DNA of 64,000 nt, taken from Massilia sp. W12. Lineage in GTDB: Bacteria > Pseudomonadota > Gammaproteobacteria > Burkholderiales > Burkholderiaceae_D. The position numbers were made by a program, and so were the translations under genes. Location of the stretch: NCBI RefSeq assembly GCF_037300705.1, contig NZ_CP147776.1, forward strand, positions 2,976,001 to 3,040,000, written 5' to 3'. This document shows, piece by piece, positions 54,959 through 63,739 of this stretch (position 1 is its first letter; each line of letters starts with the position of its first letter). The notes beneath the pieces were generated by a model. It worked only from the letters and a program-made list of their open reading frames with translations, did no database searches and had not been told where the DNA came from.

Positions 54959-56119
54959 ATGGATTTTGATTTGACCGAAGAACAGCGCGCTTTTTGCCAG
55001 AGTGCGCGCGCTTTTGCGCAACAGGCGCTGGCCCCGTATGCGGCGCAATGGGATCAGCAGGGACATGTGCCGCGCCAGGTCTTGCAACAGGCCGGCGAAC
55101 TTGGCTTTTGCGGCTTGTATTTACCCGAACAACTGGGCGGCATGCAAGCCAGCCGCCTGGATGGCTGCCTGATTTTTGAAGAGCTGGCGAAAGCCTGTCC
55201 CGCCACTGCGGCCTGGCTGGCGATTCACAATATGGCGGCGGCGCTGACCGCGCATGCGCCCGGCCCCTTTGCACGCGATCTGGCCCCGGCCCTGGCCAGC
55301 GGCGCCAAGCTGGCGTCGTTTTGTCTGACCGAAGCCGGGGCCGGCTCAGACGCGGCGGCGCTGGCCACGCGCGCGCGCCCGGATGGGGCCGGCTGGCGCT
55401 TGGATGGCGGCAAAGTGTTTATTTCCGGCGCCGGAATCAGCGATGTGCTGGTGGTGTTTGCGCGCAGCGATATGCAAGCCAGCGGGCGGCGCGGAATTTC
55501 CGCCTTCGCGCTGGATGCGCATGCGCCCGGCGTCAGCTATGGCCGGGCGGAAGATAAGCTGGGCTGGCGCGCGCAACCCACGCGCAGCATTCATTTTGAC
55601 GGCGTGCGCTTGCATGCCGGGCAACTGCTGGGTGCGGCGGGTGAAGGTTTTGGCCTGGCCATGCGCAGTCTGGACGGCGGCCGCCTGAATATCGCCGCCT
55701 GCTCGCTGGGCGGCGCGCAAGCCGCCTTGCAACTGGCGCAGCAATATGTGCTGCAAAGGCGGCAATTCTCCCGTCCCCTGTCTGAGTTCCAGGCCTTGCA
55801 ATTCAAGCTGGCCGATATGCAAACCCAGTTGGTGGCGGCGCGCCAAATGGTGCGCCTGGCCGCCGTGCGTCTGGACGCCGGGCGCGCCGACGCCAGCGTG
55901 TATTGCGCCATGGCCAAGCGCCTGGCGACAGACGCCGGCTATGCGATTTGCAATGAAGCGCTGCAAATCCATGGCGGCAATGGCTTGACTGCCGAATATC
56001 CCCTGGAACGTCTGCTGCGCGATTTGCGCACCCATCAAATCGTTGAAGGCGCGAATGAAATCATGCGCGTCATCATCGCCCGCCATATTTTGCAAGAAAC
56101 CACATTGGAGATGGATTGA
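54959..56119 (+). CDS. Acyl-CoA dehydrogenase (probable isobutyryl-CoA dehydrogenase)
   Basis: 386 residues, 3 nt after mmsA with GGGGTGAG upstream. Motifs of the family: LTEEQRAFCQSARAFA, FCLTEAGAGSDAAAL (FAD/substrate site), LDGGKVFISGA, FSRPLSEFQALQFKLADM and LQIHGGNGLTAEYPLERLLRDLRTHQIVEGANEIMRVIIARHI near the C-terminus, where the catalytic Glu is expected (EGANEI). In a valine operon it most likely oxidises isobutyryl-CoA to methacrylyl-CoA. Substrate is assigned by context. Confidence 0.9.
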   Translation: MDFDLTEEQRAFCQSARAFAQQALAPYAAQWDQQGHVPRQVLQQAGELGFCGLYLPEQLGGMQASRLDGCLIFEELAKACPATAAWLAIHNMAAALTAHAPGPFARDLAPALASGAKLASFCLTEAGAGSDAAALATRARPDGAGWRLDGGKVFISGAGISDVLVVFARSDMQASGRRGISAFALDAHAPGVSYGRAEDKLGWRAQPTRSIHFDGVRLHAGQLLGAAGEGFGLAMRSLDGGRLNIAACSLGGAQAALQLAQQYVLQRRQFSRPLSEFQALQFKLADMQTQLVAARQMVRLAAVRLDAGRADASVYCAMAKRLATDAGYAICNEALQIHGGNGLTAEYPLERLLRDLRTHQIVEGANEIMRVIIARHILQETTLEMD

Positions 56120-56946
56120 TGCATTGCCCTGTATTTCATCCCGCGCTGCAACTGCAGATTGAAGCTGAGTGCGCGCTGCTGCAACTGGCCAACCCGCCAG
56201 CCAATACCTTCACCCTGGATGCCTTGCGCGCCCTGCCCGCTTTATTGCAATGGCTGTCTGCGCAAAGTGCGGTGGATGTCTTGATTATTCATGGCGCCGG
56301 CGGGAAATTTTTCAGCGCCGGCGCCGAATTGCGCAGCTTTGCGCATGAAGATGCCGCGCAGGCGCGCGCCGCCGGGGCGGCGATGGCGCAAGCGTTTAAC
56401 GCCGCCTTCAGCGCGCTGGCCGGGTATCGCGGCTTAAGCATTGCCGCCATCAATGGCTACGCCATGGGCGGCGGACTGGAATGCGCGCTGGCATGCGATG
56501 TACGCATCGTCGAAGAACATGCCCAACTCGCGCTGCCGGAGGCGGCAGTCGGTCTGCTGCCTTGCGCCGGCGGCACCCAGCTGCTGCCCTGGCTGGTGGG
56601 AGAAGCCTGGGCCAAGCGCATGATTTTGCTGGGCGAGCGGATTGACGCCGGGTGCGCGGAGCAAATCGGCTTAGCGCAACGCTGCGCGCGCGGCGCCGCG
56701 CTGCAGACGGCACGCGAGTTGGCGGCGCAAGCGCGGCGCCAAAGCCCGGATGCGCGCGCGGCCTGCAAGCGTTTGATCCATGGCGCGCGCAAGGGCTGGC
56801 TGGCGGGCCAATTGGCGCAGGAACAAGCCGCATTTCTGGCCCTGTTTGACGGCGTGAATCAGGCCGAAGGGGTGCAGGCGTTTTTACAAAAACGCAGTCC
56901 GCAATGGGAATACACGGCGCAGCAAACGCGACAGGAGGCGGCATGA
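56119..56946 (+). CDS. Enoyl-CoA hydratase/isomerase family protein
   Basis: 275 residues from the ATG at 56119, overlapping the previous stop as TGATG (a TTG one codon earlier is in frame). Crotonase fold: the oxyanion-hole segments are GKFFSAGAELRSF and NGYAMGGGLECALACDVRIV, with ALPEAAVGLLPCAGGTQLLPWLVG supplying the hydratase Glu region (LPEAAVGLLP). Expected to hydrate methacrylyl-CoA to 3-hydroxyisobutyryl-CoA in valine breakdown. The C-terminus (~255-275) is longer and Gln-rich. Confidence 0.88.
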   Translation: MHCPVFHPALQLQIEAECALLQLANPPANTFTLDALRALPALLQWLSAQSAVDVLIIHGAGGKFFSAGAELRSFAHEDAAQARAAGAAMAQAFNAAFSALAGYRGLSIAAINGYAMGGGLECALACDVRIVEEHAQLALPEAAVGLLPCAGGTQLLPWLVGEAWAKRMILLGERIDAGCAEQIGLAQRCARGAALQTARELAAQARRQSPDARAACKRLIHGARKGWLAGQLAQEQAAFLALFDGVNQAEGVQAFLQKRSPQWEYTAQQTRQEAA

Positions 56947-58082
56947 ACGGCCTGCACGCAGAAGTGATGGCAGGCGCGCATGGCGCCATCGGCGTGCTGA
57001 CCCTGCAACGCCCGCACAGCTTGCATGCGCTGGATGTGGCGCTGGTGGATGCGCTGTTTGCGCAACTGCAAGACTGGCAGACCGATGCGCGGATTGCCGC
57101 CGTGTTTTTGCAAGCGCAAGGGGACAAAGCATTTTGCGCGGGTGGCGATTTGCATGGCTTGTATGACGCCATGCGCGCACATCACGCCAGCGCACAGGCC
57201 GCCGACGCCTGCGCCAACCAGGCTGCGCTCAACTTTTTCAGCCATGAATACCGGCTTGATTATCTGCTCCACCGCTATCGCAAACCCTTGCTGTGCTGGG
57301 GCAATGGCCTGGTGTTGGGCGGCGGCCTGGGTTTATTGGCCGGAGCGGCGTTTCGTGTGGTGACAGAGCACAGTAAGCTGGCGATGCCGGAGGCGGCGAT
57401 TGGTTTGTTCCCGGATGTCGGAGCCAGCTGGTTTTTGGCGCGCATCCCGCGCCGCCTGGGGCGTTTTCTGGCCATCAGCGGCGCACAATTGCAGGCCGAT
57501 GACATCTGCGCCGCCGGCCTGGCCGATTACCGTCTGCCGCATCAGCTGCGCAGCCGGGTGCTGGAAAGCATGATCATGCAAACCTGGACTGCGGATGCCG
57601 CGCACAACCATGGCGTGCTGGCGCGCCTCTTGCACACTGTCAGCATGCAAGATGGCTTGCCGGCCCAGCCCGGCCCCTTGCAAATTCATGCGTCCCGCTT
57701 ACAGCTGCTGTGCCAGCTGGGCAATGCGCAGGAGGCGGCGCAAGCCTTGCTGGAATGGGATGAGGCCGACGCCTGGCTGCGCTGCGCGCAAGACTATGTA
57801 CGCAGCGCCTGCCCGGCCATGCTGGAGCTGGCCTGGCGCATCCAGGACGCGGCCCGTCACCTGTCCCTGGCGGCGGCGCTGCGCTTGGAATTGGGCGTCG
57901 CGCTGCGCTGCGCGCAAGGGCCGGATTTTGTGGAAGGCATACGCGCCTTGTTGATTGATAAAGATCGCCAGCCGCAATGGCGTTTGCCAAGCGCGGCCAT
58001 GGCCGACTGGCTCCAGCCACTATGGCCGGCAGCACAACATCCCTTACATGATTTGGAGCAGATAGATGAATGCACCGTATGA
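56943..58082 (+). CDS. 3-hydroxyisobutyryl-CoA hydrolase
   Basis: 379 residues from the ATG at 56943 (AGGAGG upstream, ATGA overlap with the hydratase gene). Crotonase superfamily with the hydrolase-type features: AFCAGGDLHGLYDAM, LDYLLHRYRKPLLCWGNGLVLGGGLGLLAGAAFRVV, AMPEAAIGLFPDVGASWFLARIPRRLG and a long C-terminal part, as in HIBCH. It releases CoA from 3-hydroxyisobutyryl-CoA, a step specific to valine degradation, which fixes the pathway of the operon. Overlaps mmsB by 17 bases. Confidence 0.92.
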   Translation: MNGLHAEVMAGAHGAIGVLTLQRPHSLHALDVALVDALFAQLQDWQTDARIAAVFLQAQGDKAFCAGGDLHGLYDAMRAHHASAQAADACANQAALNFFSHEYRLDYLLHRYRKPLLCWGNGLVLGGGLGLLAGAAFRVVTEHSKLAMPEAAIGLFPDVGASWFLARIPRRLGRFLAISGAQLQADDICAAGLADYRLPHQLRSRVLESMIMQTWTADAAHNHGVLARLLHTVSMQDGLPAQPGPLQIHASRLQLLCQLGNAQEAAQALLEWDEADAWLRCAQDYVRSACPAMLELAWRIQDAARHLSLAAALRLELGVALRCAQGPDFVEGIRALLIDKDRQPQWRLPSAAMADWLQPLWPAAQHPLHDLEQIDECTV

Positions 58083-58986
58083 AATCCGCAAACTGGCGTT
58101 TATCGGCTTAGGGCAAATGGGTTTGCCGATGGCGCGCAATCTGTGCCGCGCCGGTTTTGCCGTGCAAGCGTATGACCACAACCCTGCCGCCGGAGCAGAG
58201 TTGGCGGCGCTCGGCGCCGCGCTGGCGCCGACTGCCGCCGCCGCGCTGGAAGGCGTGCAAGCTGTGATCAGCATGCTGCCGGACAATCAAGCCGTACACA
58301 GCCTGTATCTGGGGACAGATGGCATATTGCCCTTATTGCCTGCCGGCAGCCTGATTTTGGAATGCAGCACGATTGCGCCGCAACTGGCGCGCCAGATTGC
58401 CCAGGCGGCGCAGGCGCGCGGGGTGACGATGCTGGACGCACCGGTGTCGGGCGGTGTGGCCGGGGCCGCCGCCGCCACCTTGTCTTTCATGGTTGGCGGC
58501 GACGCTGCCAGCCTGGCGCGCGCCGCACCGCTGCTGGCGGCGATGGGGCGGCATACTTTTCACGCCGGCCCCCATGGCGCAGGACAAACCGCCAAACTCT
58601 GCAACAACCATTTGCTGGCGATTTTGATGGCCGGCACGGCGGAAGCCTTGGCGCTGGGGGTGGCGAATGGTTTGCAAGCCGATGTCTTATCGCAAATCAT
58701 GAGCCAAAGTTCGGGCCGCAACTGGGTGTTGGAAGGCTATAACCCCTGGCCGGGTGTGATGCCGCAAGCCCCGGCGGCGCGCGGCTACAGCGGCGGTTTC
58801 GCCAGCGCTTTGATGCTGAAAGATTTGCGCCTGGCCGCGCAACTCGAACAGCCCAGCCCGACGCCACTGGGCAGCGCCGCCATGGCCCTGTATCAGATGC
58901 ATTGCCAAACGGGGGCGGGAAAGCTGGATTTTTCCAGTGTGCTGCAACGATTTGCGCAAGCGGCTGGTAACACGGATGTGAATTGA
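58066..58986 (+). CDS. mmsB: 3-hydroxyisobutyrate dehydrogenase
   Basis: 306 residues. Rossmann motif FIGLGQMGLPMARNL (~12-26) binds NAD. ECSTIAP and LDAPVSGGVAGAAAATLSFMVGG form the substrate-binding loop; GAGQTAKLCNNHLLA has the catalytic lysine. It oxidises 3-hydroxyisobutyrate to methylmalonate semialdehyde, the substrate of MmsA, the first gene of this operon. GGAG precedes the ATG, which lies inside the previous gene. Confidence 0.95.
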   Translation: MNAPYEIRKLAFIGLGQMGLPMARNLCRAGFAVQAYDHNPAAGAELAALGAALAPTAAAALEGVQAVISMLPDNQAVHSLYLGTDGILPLLPAGSLILECSTIAPQLARQIAQAAQARGVTMLDAPVSGGVAGAAAATLSFMVGGDAASLARAAPLLAAMGRHTFHAGPHGAGQTAKLCNNHLLAILMAGTAEALALGVANGLQADVLSQIMSQSSGRNWVLEGYNPWPGVMPQAPAARGYSGGFASALMLKDLRLAAQLEQPSPTPLGSAAMALYQMHCQTGAGKLDFSSVLQRFAQAAGNTDVN

Positions 58987-59340
58987 TGTGGCGCGGGGCG
59001 CCGTCTCGCTGCAAGGATGGCGCCCGGAGAAATGGCAAGCAACATTTTCCGCATCGCGCAGAGCATTACTGCTGACCTCCTGCGCGCAAAGTCGGCGCAG
59101 CAGATTGCACCATTTCAGCCTGCACCATCTCATTTTGGCGCTGCCATGCCCGCCTTTGGCTGCGCCGCAAGTCCTTCAAGCGATCTTTGACTATTGTTGC
59201 TGATTTCAATCGAGTCTGACCCCATTGATTCCAATCGAGTCTGACCCCATTGATTCTTTGGCAGCGCCGCAAGTCCTTCAAGCGATCTTTGACTATTGTT
59301 GTTGATTTCAATCGAGTCTGACCCCATTGATTCTTGCAGA
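58987..59340. other. Gene-free region with duplicated repeat
   Basis: The 354 bp between mmsB and the convergent 389-residue gene contain nothing coding. The 3' half is the repeat array annotated separately. No T-tract terminator is obvious after mmsB. Confidence 0.5.
59162..59333. repeat. Duplicated 70-bp repeat with GAGTCTGACCCCATTGATTC core
   Basis: Two 70-bp copies (59162-59231 and 59264-59333) differ at a single base. A third partial copy of their 3' 24 bases lies between them at 59233-59256. The GAGTCTGACCCCATTG core (GGGGTCAGACTC on the other strand) resembles dispersed repeats seen near transposase remnants in many proteobacteria. They lie at the edge of the HsdS-like accessory cluster. 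Confidence 0.75.
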
Positions 59341-60510
59341 CTACGCAGCCAATAACAAGCTGCCATCCGACAACAACGCCGCCAACGCTTGCGCCCGCTG
59401 CGCAGGGGTTTCCAGTGGATAGCAGAGCGTCCATCCAGCGCAGATATGGCGCAAAGTATGCCCAAGGGCATGCATTTCCACCTTGCTAAGCTCAGCCCCG
59501 CTACGCGCCAACAACAGGCGCGGGCAAGCATGGCGCAGCACAAGCAGCACGCTCCCCGGTTGCTGCCCTGCATGAAAATGACAGACCATGCCAAGCGCAG
59601 CACGCTCCAGTAAGGCAGCATACAGCTGCGCAAACTGACCGTGATGAGACACATCTTCTGTCGCCAGCACCAGTAAAAACGCCTCAGCTTGTAAAGTCTC
59701 AAGCTGCGCTTCAATCATGCGCTGGCATGTCTGCGCCGGTGCTTGCCGCACATCCAGTAAAAACCAGTGCTGCTTTTGACAGCCGGCTGACGAAGCATGC
59801 CAGCTTTCCTCGCAAAAATTATGCATCAGCCCAAGCGCCCGCCAATGCGCCCGCTCAGATGCTTGCGCAGAAAACAGCGATTGCTGCACGCCCGCCGCAT
59901 GCAAAACACCAAATAAATCAACTGCGCATCGCCGCAGATGACATACCGCATCCTGCTGGCAAAGTGCGGCAAGCAAATCCGCCAAACCAGCCGGCAACAC
60001 CGTCTGTCGCGCTGGCGCCTGGGTGGCGCGCACCCAGGCGCGCCATGCGTGCAAGGTATCAGTCTGAGACAAATCACACGCCATCAAAGCATTCAGCAAA
60101 CGCCGCAACAACAACGGTTCCAGCACCTGGTCCGGCCATGCTCCAGCGCTGAAACACGGCGCCAGTAAATCCGGAAACGCTGCTTCCAATTGCTGTAAAG
60201 CAGACGGCAAAAAAGTCGGCTGACGCTCCCTCAGCGCATGCGAAAACATCGTGCTGACATGCCAAGCTTGACCCGCACATCGCATCACCCCCGGCGTGAA
60301 AGCTTGCAGATTACGCCATTGCTGCAAGTCGGGATGCGCGCCAAAACGCGCGGCCCGCCACTGTAACCACCCTTGCGCCAGATAATGCGACAACTGCAAT
60401 GGTAAGAGCGCTTGCGCAGCGGCCTGCCAACCCACACGGCGACGCAGCGTGGCGCCCGCTTGCAACACCGCATCCGGCAAAGCAAAAAGGACAGGATCAA
60501 TGCATTTCAT
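59341..60510 (-). CDS. Uncharacterised 389-residue protein, possibly degenerate N6-adenine methyltransferase fold
   Basis: 389 residues, Ala/Leu/Gln-rich, cytoplasmic. GGAGGAGG precedes the ATG, which overlaps the HsdS-like stop (ATGA), so the two are coupled. I recognise no clear motif. The second half has the order of an HsdM-type methyltransferase: a helix (AGLADLLAAL), a strand region, HWFLLDVRQAP where DNPPY/F would lie, then AFLLVLATEDV, QLYAALLERAALGMVCHFHAG and SVLLVLR, as in the C-terminal strands of adenine methylases. The glycine-rich SAM motif and NPPY/F are absent, so it would be inactive. The assignment rests mainly on the HsdS-like neighbour and is tentative. Confidence 0.5.
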   Translation of the reverse strand: MKCIDPVLFALPDAVLQAGATLRRRVGWQAAAQALLPLQLSHYLAQGWLQWRAARFGAHPDLQQWRNLQAFTPGVMRCAGQAWHVSTMFSHALRERQPTFLPSALQQLEAAFPDLLAPCFSAGAWPDQVLEPLLLRRLLNALMACDLSQTDTLHAWRAWVRATQAPARQTVLPAGLADLLAALCQQDAVCHLRRCAVDLFGVLHAAGVQQSLFSAQASERAHWRALGLMHNFCEESWHASSAGCQKQHWFLLDVRQAPAQTCQRMIEAQLETLQAEAFLLVLATEDVSHHGQFAQLYAALLERAALGMVCHFHAGQQPGSVLLVLRHACPRLLLARSGAELSKVEMHALGHTLRHICAGWTLCYPLETPAQRAQALAALLSDGSLLLAA

Positions 60511-61079
60511 TGCCCAGCCTCCTCCAATAAATCCTGAATCATCTGTTCATACGTCTGCCAAGCCTTGGCTTGCGCGGCGGCGCAATCCGATCTGGCCTGC
60601 GCCGCCGCCGTCAAAATCATGGCCTGACGTTCAGGCGCAGGCAGGGGCATGCACAGTGCATCCAAAGCATGTACCCGCAATTGCGCAATATCGCTTTGAT
60701 ATGCCTGGTGCTGCAATTGCGCCTGTGCCTGTGGCGTATTCACATACCAGCACAGATACTGCGGCAGCAAGCGCGCCGGATCGCGCACCCGCACCCGCAT
60801 CAAAGGCGACACGCACACCGTCGGCATCGTCAACTGCGGCACACAGCGCATCGTCAGCCTTTGCCCGCGCCCGCGTAAAACCAGATCGCAAGCAGGATCC
60901 AATAAATTGGCATGCGGCATGTTTTTCGCCAAAACGCATGGTAAAGCCTGCCAAGCATTCTCATCATGCATATCTTGCATGCGCACCAGACAGACATTCC
61001 CCTGCGGGTGCGTAATGATGCGGCTGCGCATGGTGACGCCGCAACGCACTTCCAGGCAATCCGCCAAATTTACAATCAT
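60507..61079 (-). CDS. HsdS-like single target-recognition-domain protein
   Basis: 190 residues from the ATG at 61079 (AGGAGGGGG upstream); the longer frame from 61115 lacks a ribosome site. The pattern matches one type I specificity half-subunit: CLEVRCGVTMRSRI, VCLVRMQDM, DLVLRGRGQ, VCVSPLMRVRVRDPARLLPQYLCWYVNTPQAQAQL, then LDALCMPLPAPERQAMI followed by a coiled-coil helix (~150-185). Full HsdS has two such halves, so it may dimerise. No hsdR or active hsdM is seen. Predicted DNA-recognition protein; target unknown. Confidence 0.72.
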   Translation of the reverse strand: MIVNLADCLEVRCGVTMRSRIITHPQGNVCLVRMQDMHDENAWQALPCVLAKNMPHANLLDPACDLVLRGRGQRLTMRCVPQLTMPTVCVSPLMRVRVRDPARLLPQYLCWYVNTPQAQAQLQHQAYQSDIAQLRVHALDALCMPLPAPERQAMILTAAAQARSDCAAAQAKAWQTYEQMIQDLLEEAGQ

Positions 61080-61124
61080 CGCCCCCTCCTGTGCCTTAAC
61101 GAAAAGAGTCATCACCAGACCGGC

Positions 61125-62432
61125 TCAGCCTGCCACCCGCAAACGTGGTTTGGGGCCGCGATCCGGGCACACCAAATCATAAAAAGCCTGCGCCAACACT
61201 TCGCGTTCCGCCTTGGCATAGTCGGCCAGCATGCCAAGCGCGGGCAGCAGGCAAGCCGGCAAGGCATCAGCCCCAAGTTGCAACAGCTTGCGCATGTGCT
61301 GCGCCTCGGTTTGCAACTCGTTCAAGCTGTCGCGATACAGCGCTGTGCTGTTGCTTTGGAAATCATAGGCTTGCAACATATCGCGCCACTGCTGGCGCAT
61401 GCTGCGCAAACGCTGTGCGGTTTTATACCGGTGCGCTTTGAGTTGTTCATGCACCGCGTGTTGTTGGCGCTGGCTGCTTTGCTCAATCTGCAGCAAGCGC
61501 GCCTGCAGCGCGTTGGCGTGCTGTAAATGGGTGCGCTGGCTGGCCTGGTGGCTGGCTTCAAGCAGCGCGATTTTGTCCATGGTTTGGCGCTGATGTTCGG
61601 CAAAGCGCTGCTCCCAGGCGCGCATCTGCTGCGCATGCTGCTGGCGTAAATTGGCGATTTCCTGATCGCGTATCGCCAAGGCGCGCTGGTGCGCGCTGTC
61701 CAATTGCGCCTGGTTGCTGGCCTGCTGCAGCAATTGTTGTTGCAAGAGGTCGGCGCGGTTGGCGCGGGTAATGAAGTCGTTCGCCCAGCGAAAGCAGGCG
61801 GGCGCACGATACGCGAGTAAAAACAGGCAACAGAAACCCGCCAGGTAATTGCCCGGCAATTCCCCTTGCACCAACATGGCGACCACAAAGATATTGCCAG
61901 CGACAAACAAAGCAGCAATCCGCCCATATTGCGCCCAGCCCATGTTGGGTAAATGCACAGACGCAGCGGGAAACAGGCGCCGACGGCTGAATACTTGCAG
62001 GGGCCAGGCGATGTTCGGCCAGCGGTAGGGGATATAACCGTCTTTGAGCGGAAAATAAGAAATGCGAATCAGGAAATAAATGAATAAATTATAAAAAACA
62101 ATCTGGATGAGTAAATATTGATATTGCCATTTATAGAATGACGTTTCGAGCAGATAGTTCCAGTGCATGAATGTAAACCACATAACTCGGAACAGATTGT
62201 ACACAATCACATCTTGCACTATAGGAACTTCTCTCCACTTTCTTAATGAAAGCAGCAAAATAATGGGGAGTATGGTATTAATTAAAAAATATGCGTTATC
62301 AGAGATAAGAATTTTATATTTCCGTATTTCTGCAAGAAATAAAAATTCCACAAACAAGAAAAGCCAAAGCACGACGCGGCCCACAATTTCAATTGAAATT
62401 TCTTCTCGGAAATTGTTTTCAGAATTATTCAT
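61125..62432 (-). CDS. Membrane protein with long cytoplasmic coiled coil
   Basis: 435 residues; AGGAGG before the ATG at 62432. Six or so hydrophobic segments lie in ~15-225 (for example VVLWLFLFVEFLFLA, AYFLINTILPIILLLSL, IAALFVAGNIFVVAMLV and LAGFCCLFLLAY). Residues ~230-345 are a Gln/Ala-rich coiled coil, followed by a helical C-terminal part with a basic end. The first ~150 codons are AT-rich while the rest is GC-rich like the neighbours, suggesting a mosaic origin. It is 45 nt upstream of the HsdS-like gene and probably co-transcribed. No family recognised. Confidence 0.68.
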   Translation of the reverse strand: MNNSENNFREEISIEIVGRVVLWLFLFVEFLFLAEIRKYKILISDNAYFLINTILPIILLLSLRKWREVPIVQDVIVYNLFRVMWFTFMHWNYLLETSFYKWQYQYLLIQIVFYNLFIYFLIRISYFPLKDGYIPYRWPNIAWPLQVFSRRRLFPAASVHLPNMGWAQYGRIAALFVAGNIFVVAMLVQGELPGNYLAGFCCLFLLAYRAPACFRWANDFITRANRADLLQQQLLQQASNQAQLDSAHQRALAIRDQEIANLRQQHAQQMRAWEQRFAEHQRQTMDKIALLEASHQASQRTHLQHANALQARLLQIEQSSQRQQHAVHEQLKAHRYKTAQRLRSMRQQWRDMLQAYDFQSNSTALYRDSLNELQTEAQHMRKLLQLGADALPACLLPALGMLADYAKAEREVLAQAFYDLVCPDRGPKPRLRVAG

Positions 62433-62561
62433 TCACCCATCCTCCTCAGATAGTAAATGAAGTCTCCCCTGCGGTGTTGATTTCCTAGCACAGCATTGCA
62501 GTGTGCATTGAAACCACAGGGGCAGCGCTCCAGGTGGAGGGCTTGAAATTGTGCAGTTACA

Positions 62562-62873
62562 TTAACGTGGCGGAGGGGGCCATCCAGTATCGAGGTCAGT
62601 TTTCCAAATGCCGGGGAACGAACCGCCAATATTACTTTCTGCGGTTGATTTGATGCTGACTGTATCAGATTCAATAGAAACAAAGCGAGGTGGTGGTGGT
62701 GGCCCCACCTCCAACCCTTCGGTACCAGAGATAAAGAGCAGCGATGCGTCAGCGCGAACTTCTGAGCTTGACATGAAGCTGTCCGCGCCTGTTGCTGCAT
62801 CAGCGCCAAGTAAAGAAAGGTCACAAGGCAGCGTCGCCGCGCTTGCATCCACCAACAGTAAAAGGTCCAGCAT
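62562..62873 (-). CDS. Acidic microprotein with duplicated G-x-PPPPR motif
   Basis: 103 residues from the ATG at 62873 (CAGGAG upstream); a longer frame to 63095 overlaps the regulator gene. The N-terminal ~45 residues are hydrophobic/acidic (MLDLLLLVDASAATLPCDL), and VGPPPPPRF sits at ~56-64 and GWPPPPR ends the protein at the C-terminus. Both motifs follow Asp/Glu/Ser-rich stretches. It has the size of a small peptide precursor or an adaptor-binding protein (proline-rich SH3-like ligand). I recognise no family. It lies between an XRE regulator and the coiled-coil membrane protein gene on the same strand. The 129 bp after it contain no further start-bearing frame. Confidence 0.55.
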   Translation of the reverse strand: MLDLLLLVDASAATLPCDLSLLGADAATGADSFMSSSEVRADASLLFISGTEGLEVGPPPPPRFVSIESDTVSIKSTAESNIGGSFPGIWKTDLDTGWPPPPR

Positions 62874-62962
62874 GGCAAACTCCTGAGGGCGAGTGGCAAA
62901 GTCCTCAGTATACGCAGCACTGCAGCTGGAAAACAAGCGCCCCACTGGCGCAGCGTCGCCAT

Positions 62963-63520
62963 TTACGCCACCTCTTGCCGCATCTTGGGCGTGCTGAGCT
63001 GAGCCACCCAGGCCGCGCGCTGCGCCGGACTGGCGTGCAACAAAGCGTGCAACACGCCATCCGCGTGGGCATCCACTTGCGCCAGTTGCTGACACAAGCC
63101 CGTTAATAATTCACGCTGTTCGTCTTGCGCCAGCCCCAACACCCAGGCCTGCATGCAAAACACCTGCAAAGCATTGCGCACTGCAGGCACGCGCAGCCAG
63201 GAATAATCGGCTTGCAGATCGTCGAGCAACTGCGCCGCCAGCAACACTTGTTGCGGCACATCCGGCAAACTGCGTTCCGGTTTGCGCAACATACTGCCTT
63301 CGCCCGTCAACAACCAATGCACATCCACGCCCAGTTTGGCCACCCGCGCAATCTGCAGCGCGCCGGGTTCGGTGCCGCGTTCATAACGTTGCCAAATCGA
63401 GCGCGAACACCCCACCCGATCCGCCATGGCCGCCTGCGACAAACCAAAAAACTCCCGCATCGCCACCATGCGTTGACAAAACGCGCTGATGCTATCCCCC
63501 GCCAAATCCCGTTTACTCAT
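62963..63520 (-). CDS. XRE-family transcriptional regulator
   Basis: 185 residues from the ATG at 63520 (GGGAAG upstream). The HTH_3 domain is at ~10-65: RMVAMREFFGLSQAAMADRVGCSRSIWQRYERGTEPGALQIARVAKLGVDVHWLLTG in order, a classic Cro/CI-like helix-turn-helix. The C-terminal ~110 residues are helical and may dimerise; there is no S24 peptidase dyad. It is the first gene of the minus-strand accessory cluster and probably autoregulates through the palindrome at 63740-63767. Confidence 0.85.
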   Translation of the reverse strand: MSKRDLAGDSISAFCQRMVAMREFFGLSQAAMADRVGCSRSIWQRYERGTEPGALQIARVAKLGVDVHWLLTGEGSMLRKPERSLPDVPQQVLLAAQLLDDLQADYSWLRVPAVRNALQVFCMQAWVLGLAQDEQRELLTGLCQQLAQVDAHADGVLHALLHASPAQRAAWVAQLSTPKMRQEVA

Positions 63521-63739
63521 GATCTTGCTTCCCGCTGTGTTAATGTGAGGAATTGTAAGAGAAATGCAGCAAAAGTATCGCCATAAATTGCAAAAAGTGC
63601 GCGAACAGCAGCACATTTGCAACAGTTTATATGTGTGCACTCCATCCCGATCTAAGCTAAGGTCCGAGGCGCCGCGCGGCGCATGTCAGACATAACGAAC
63701 GCGCTAAATTCCTCTTTCCATAATTGAAATTTCCATGAA

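Noticed and set aside
62429-62962. 177-codon minus-strand frame overlapping the microprotein
   Set aside because: Most of it is a shadow of the microprotein and regulator genes. Its last ~45 residues look somewhat protein-like but have no start codon of their own.
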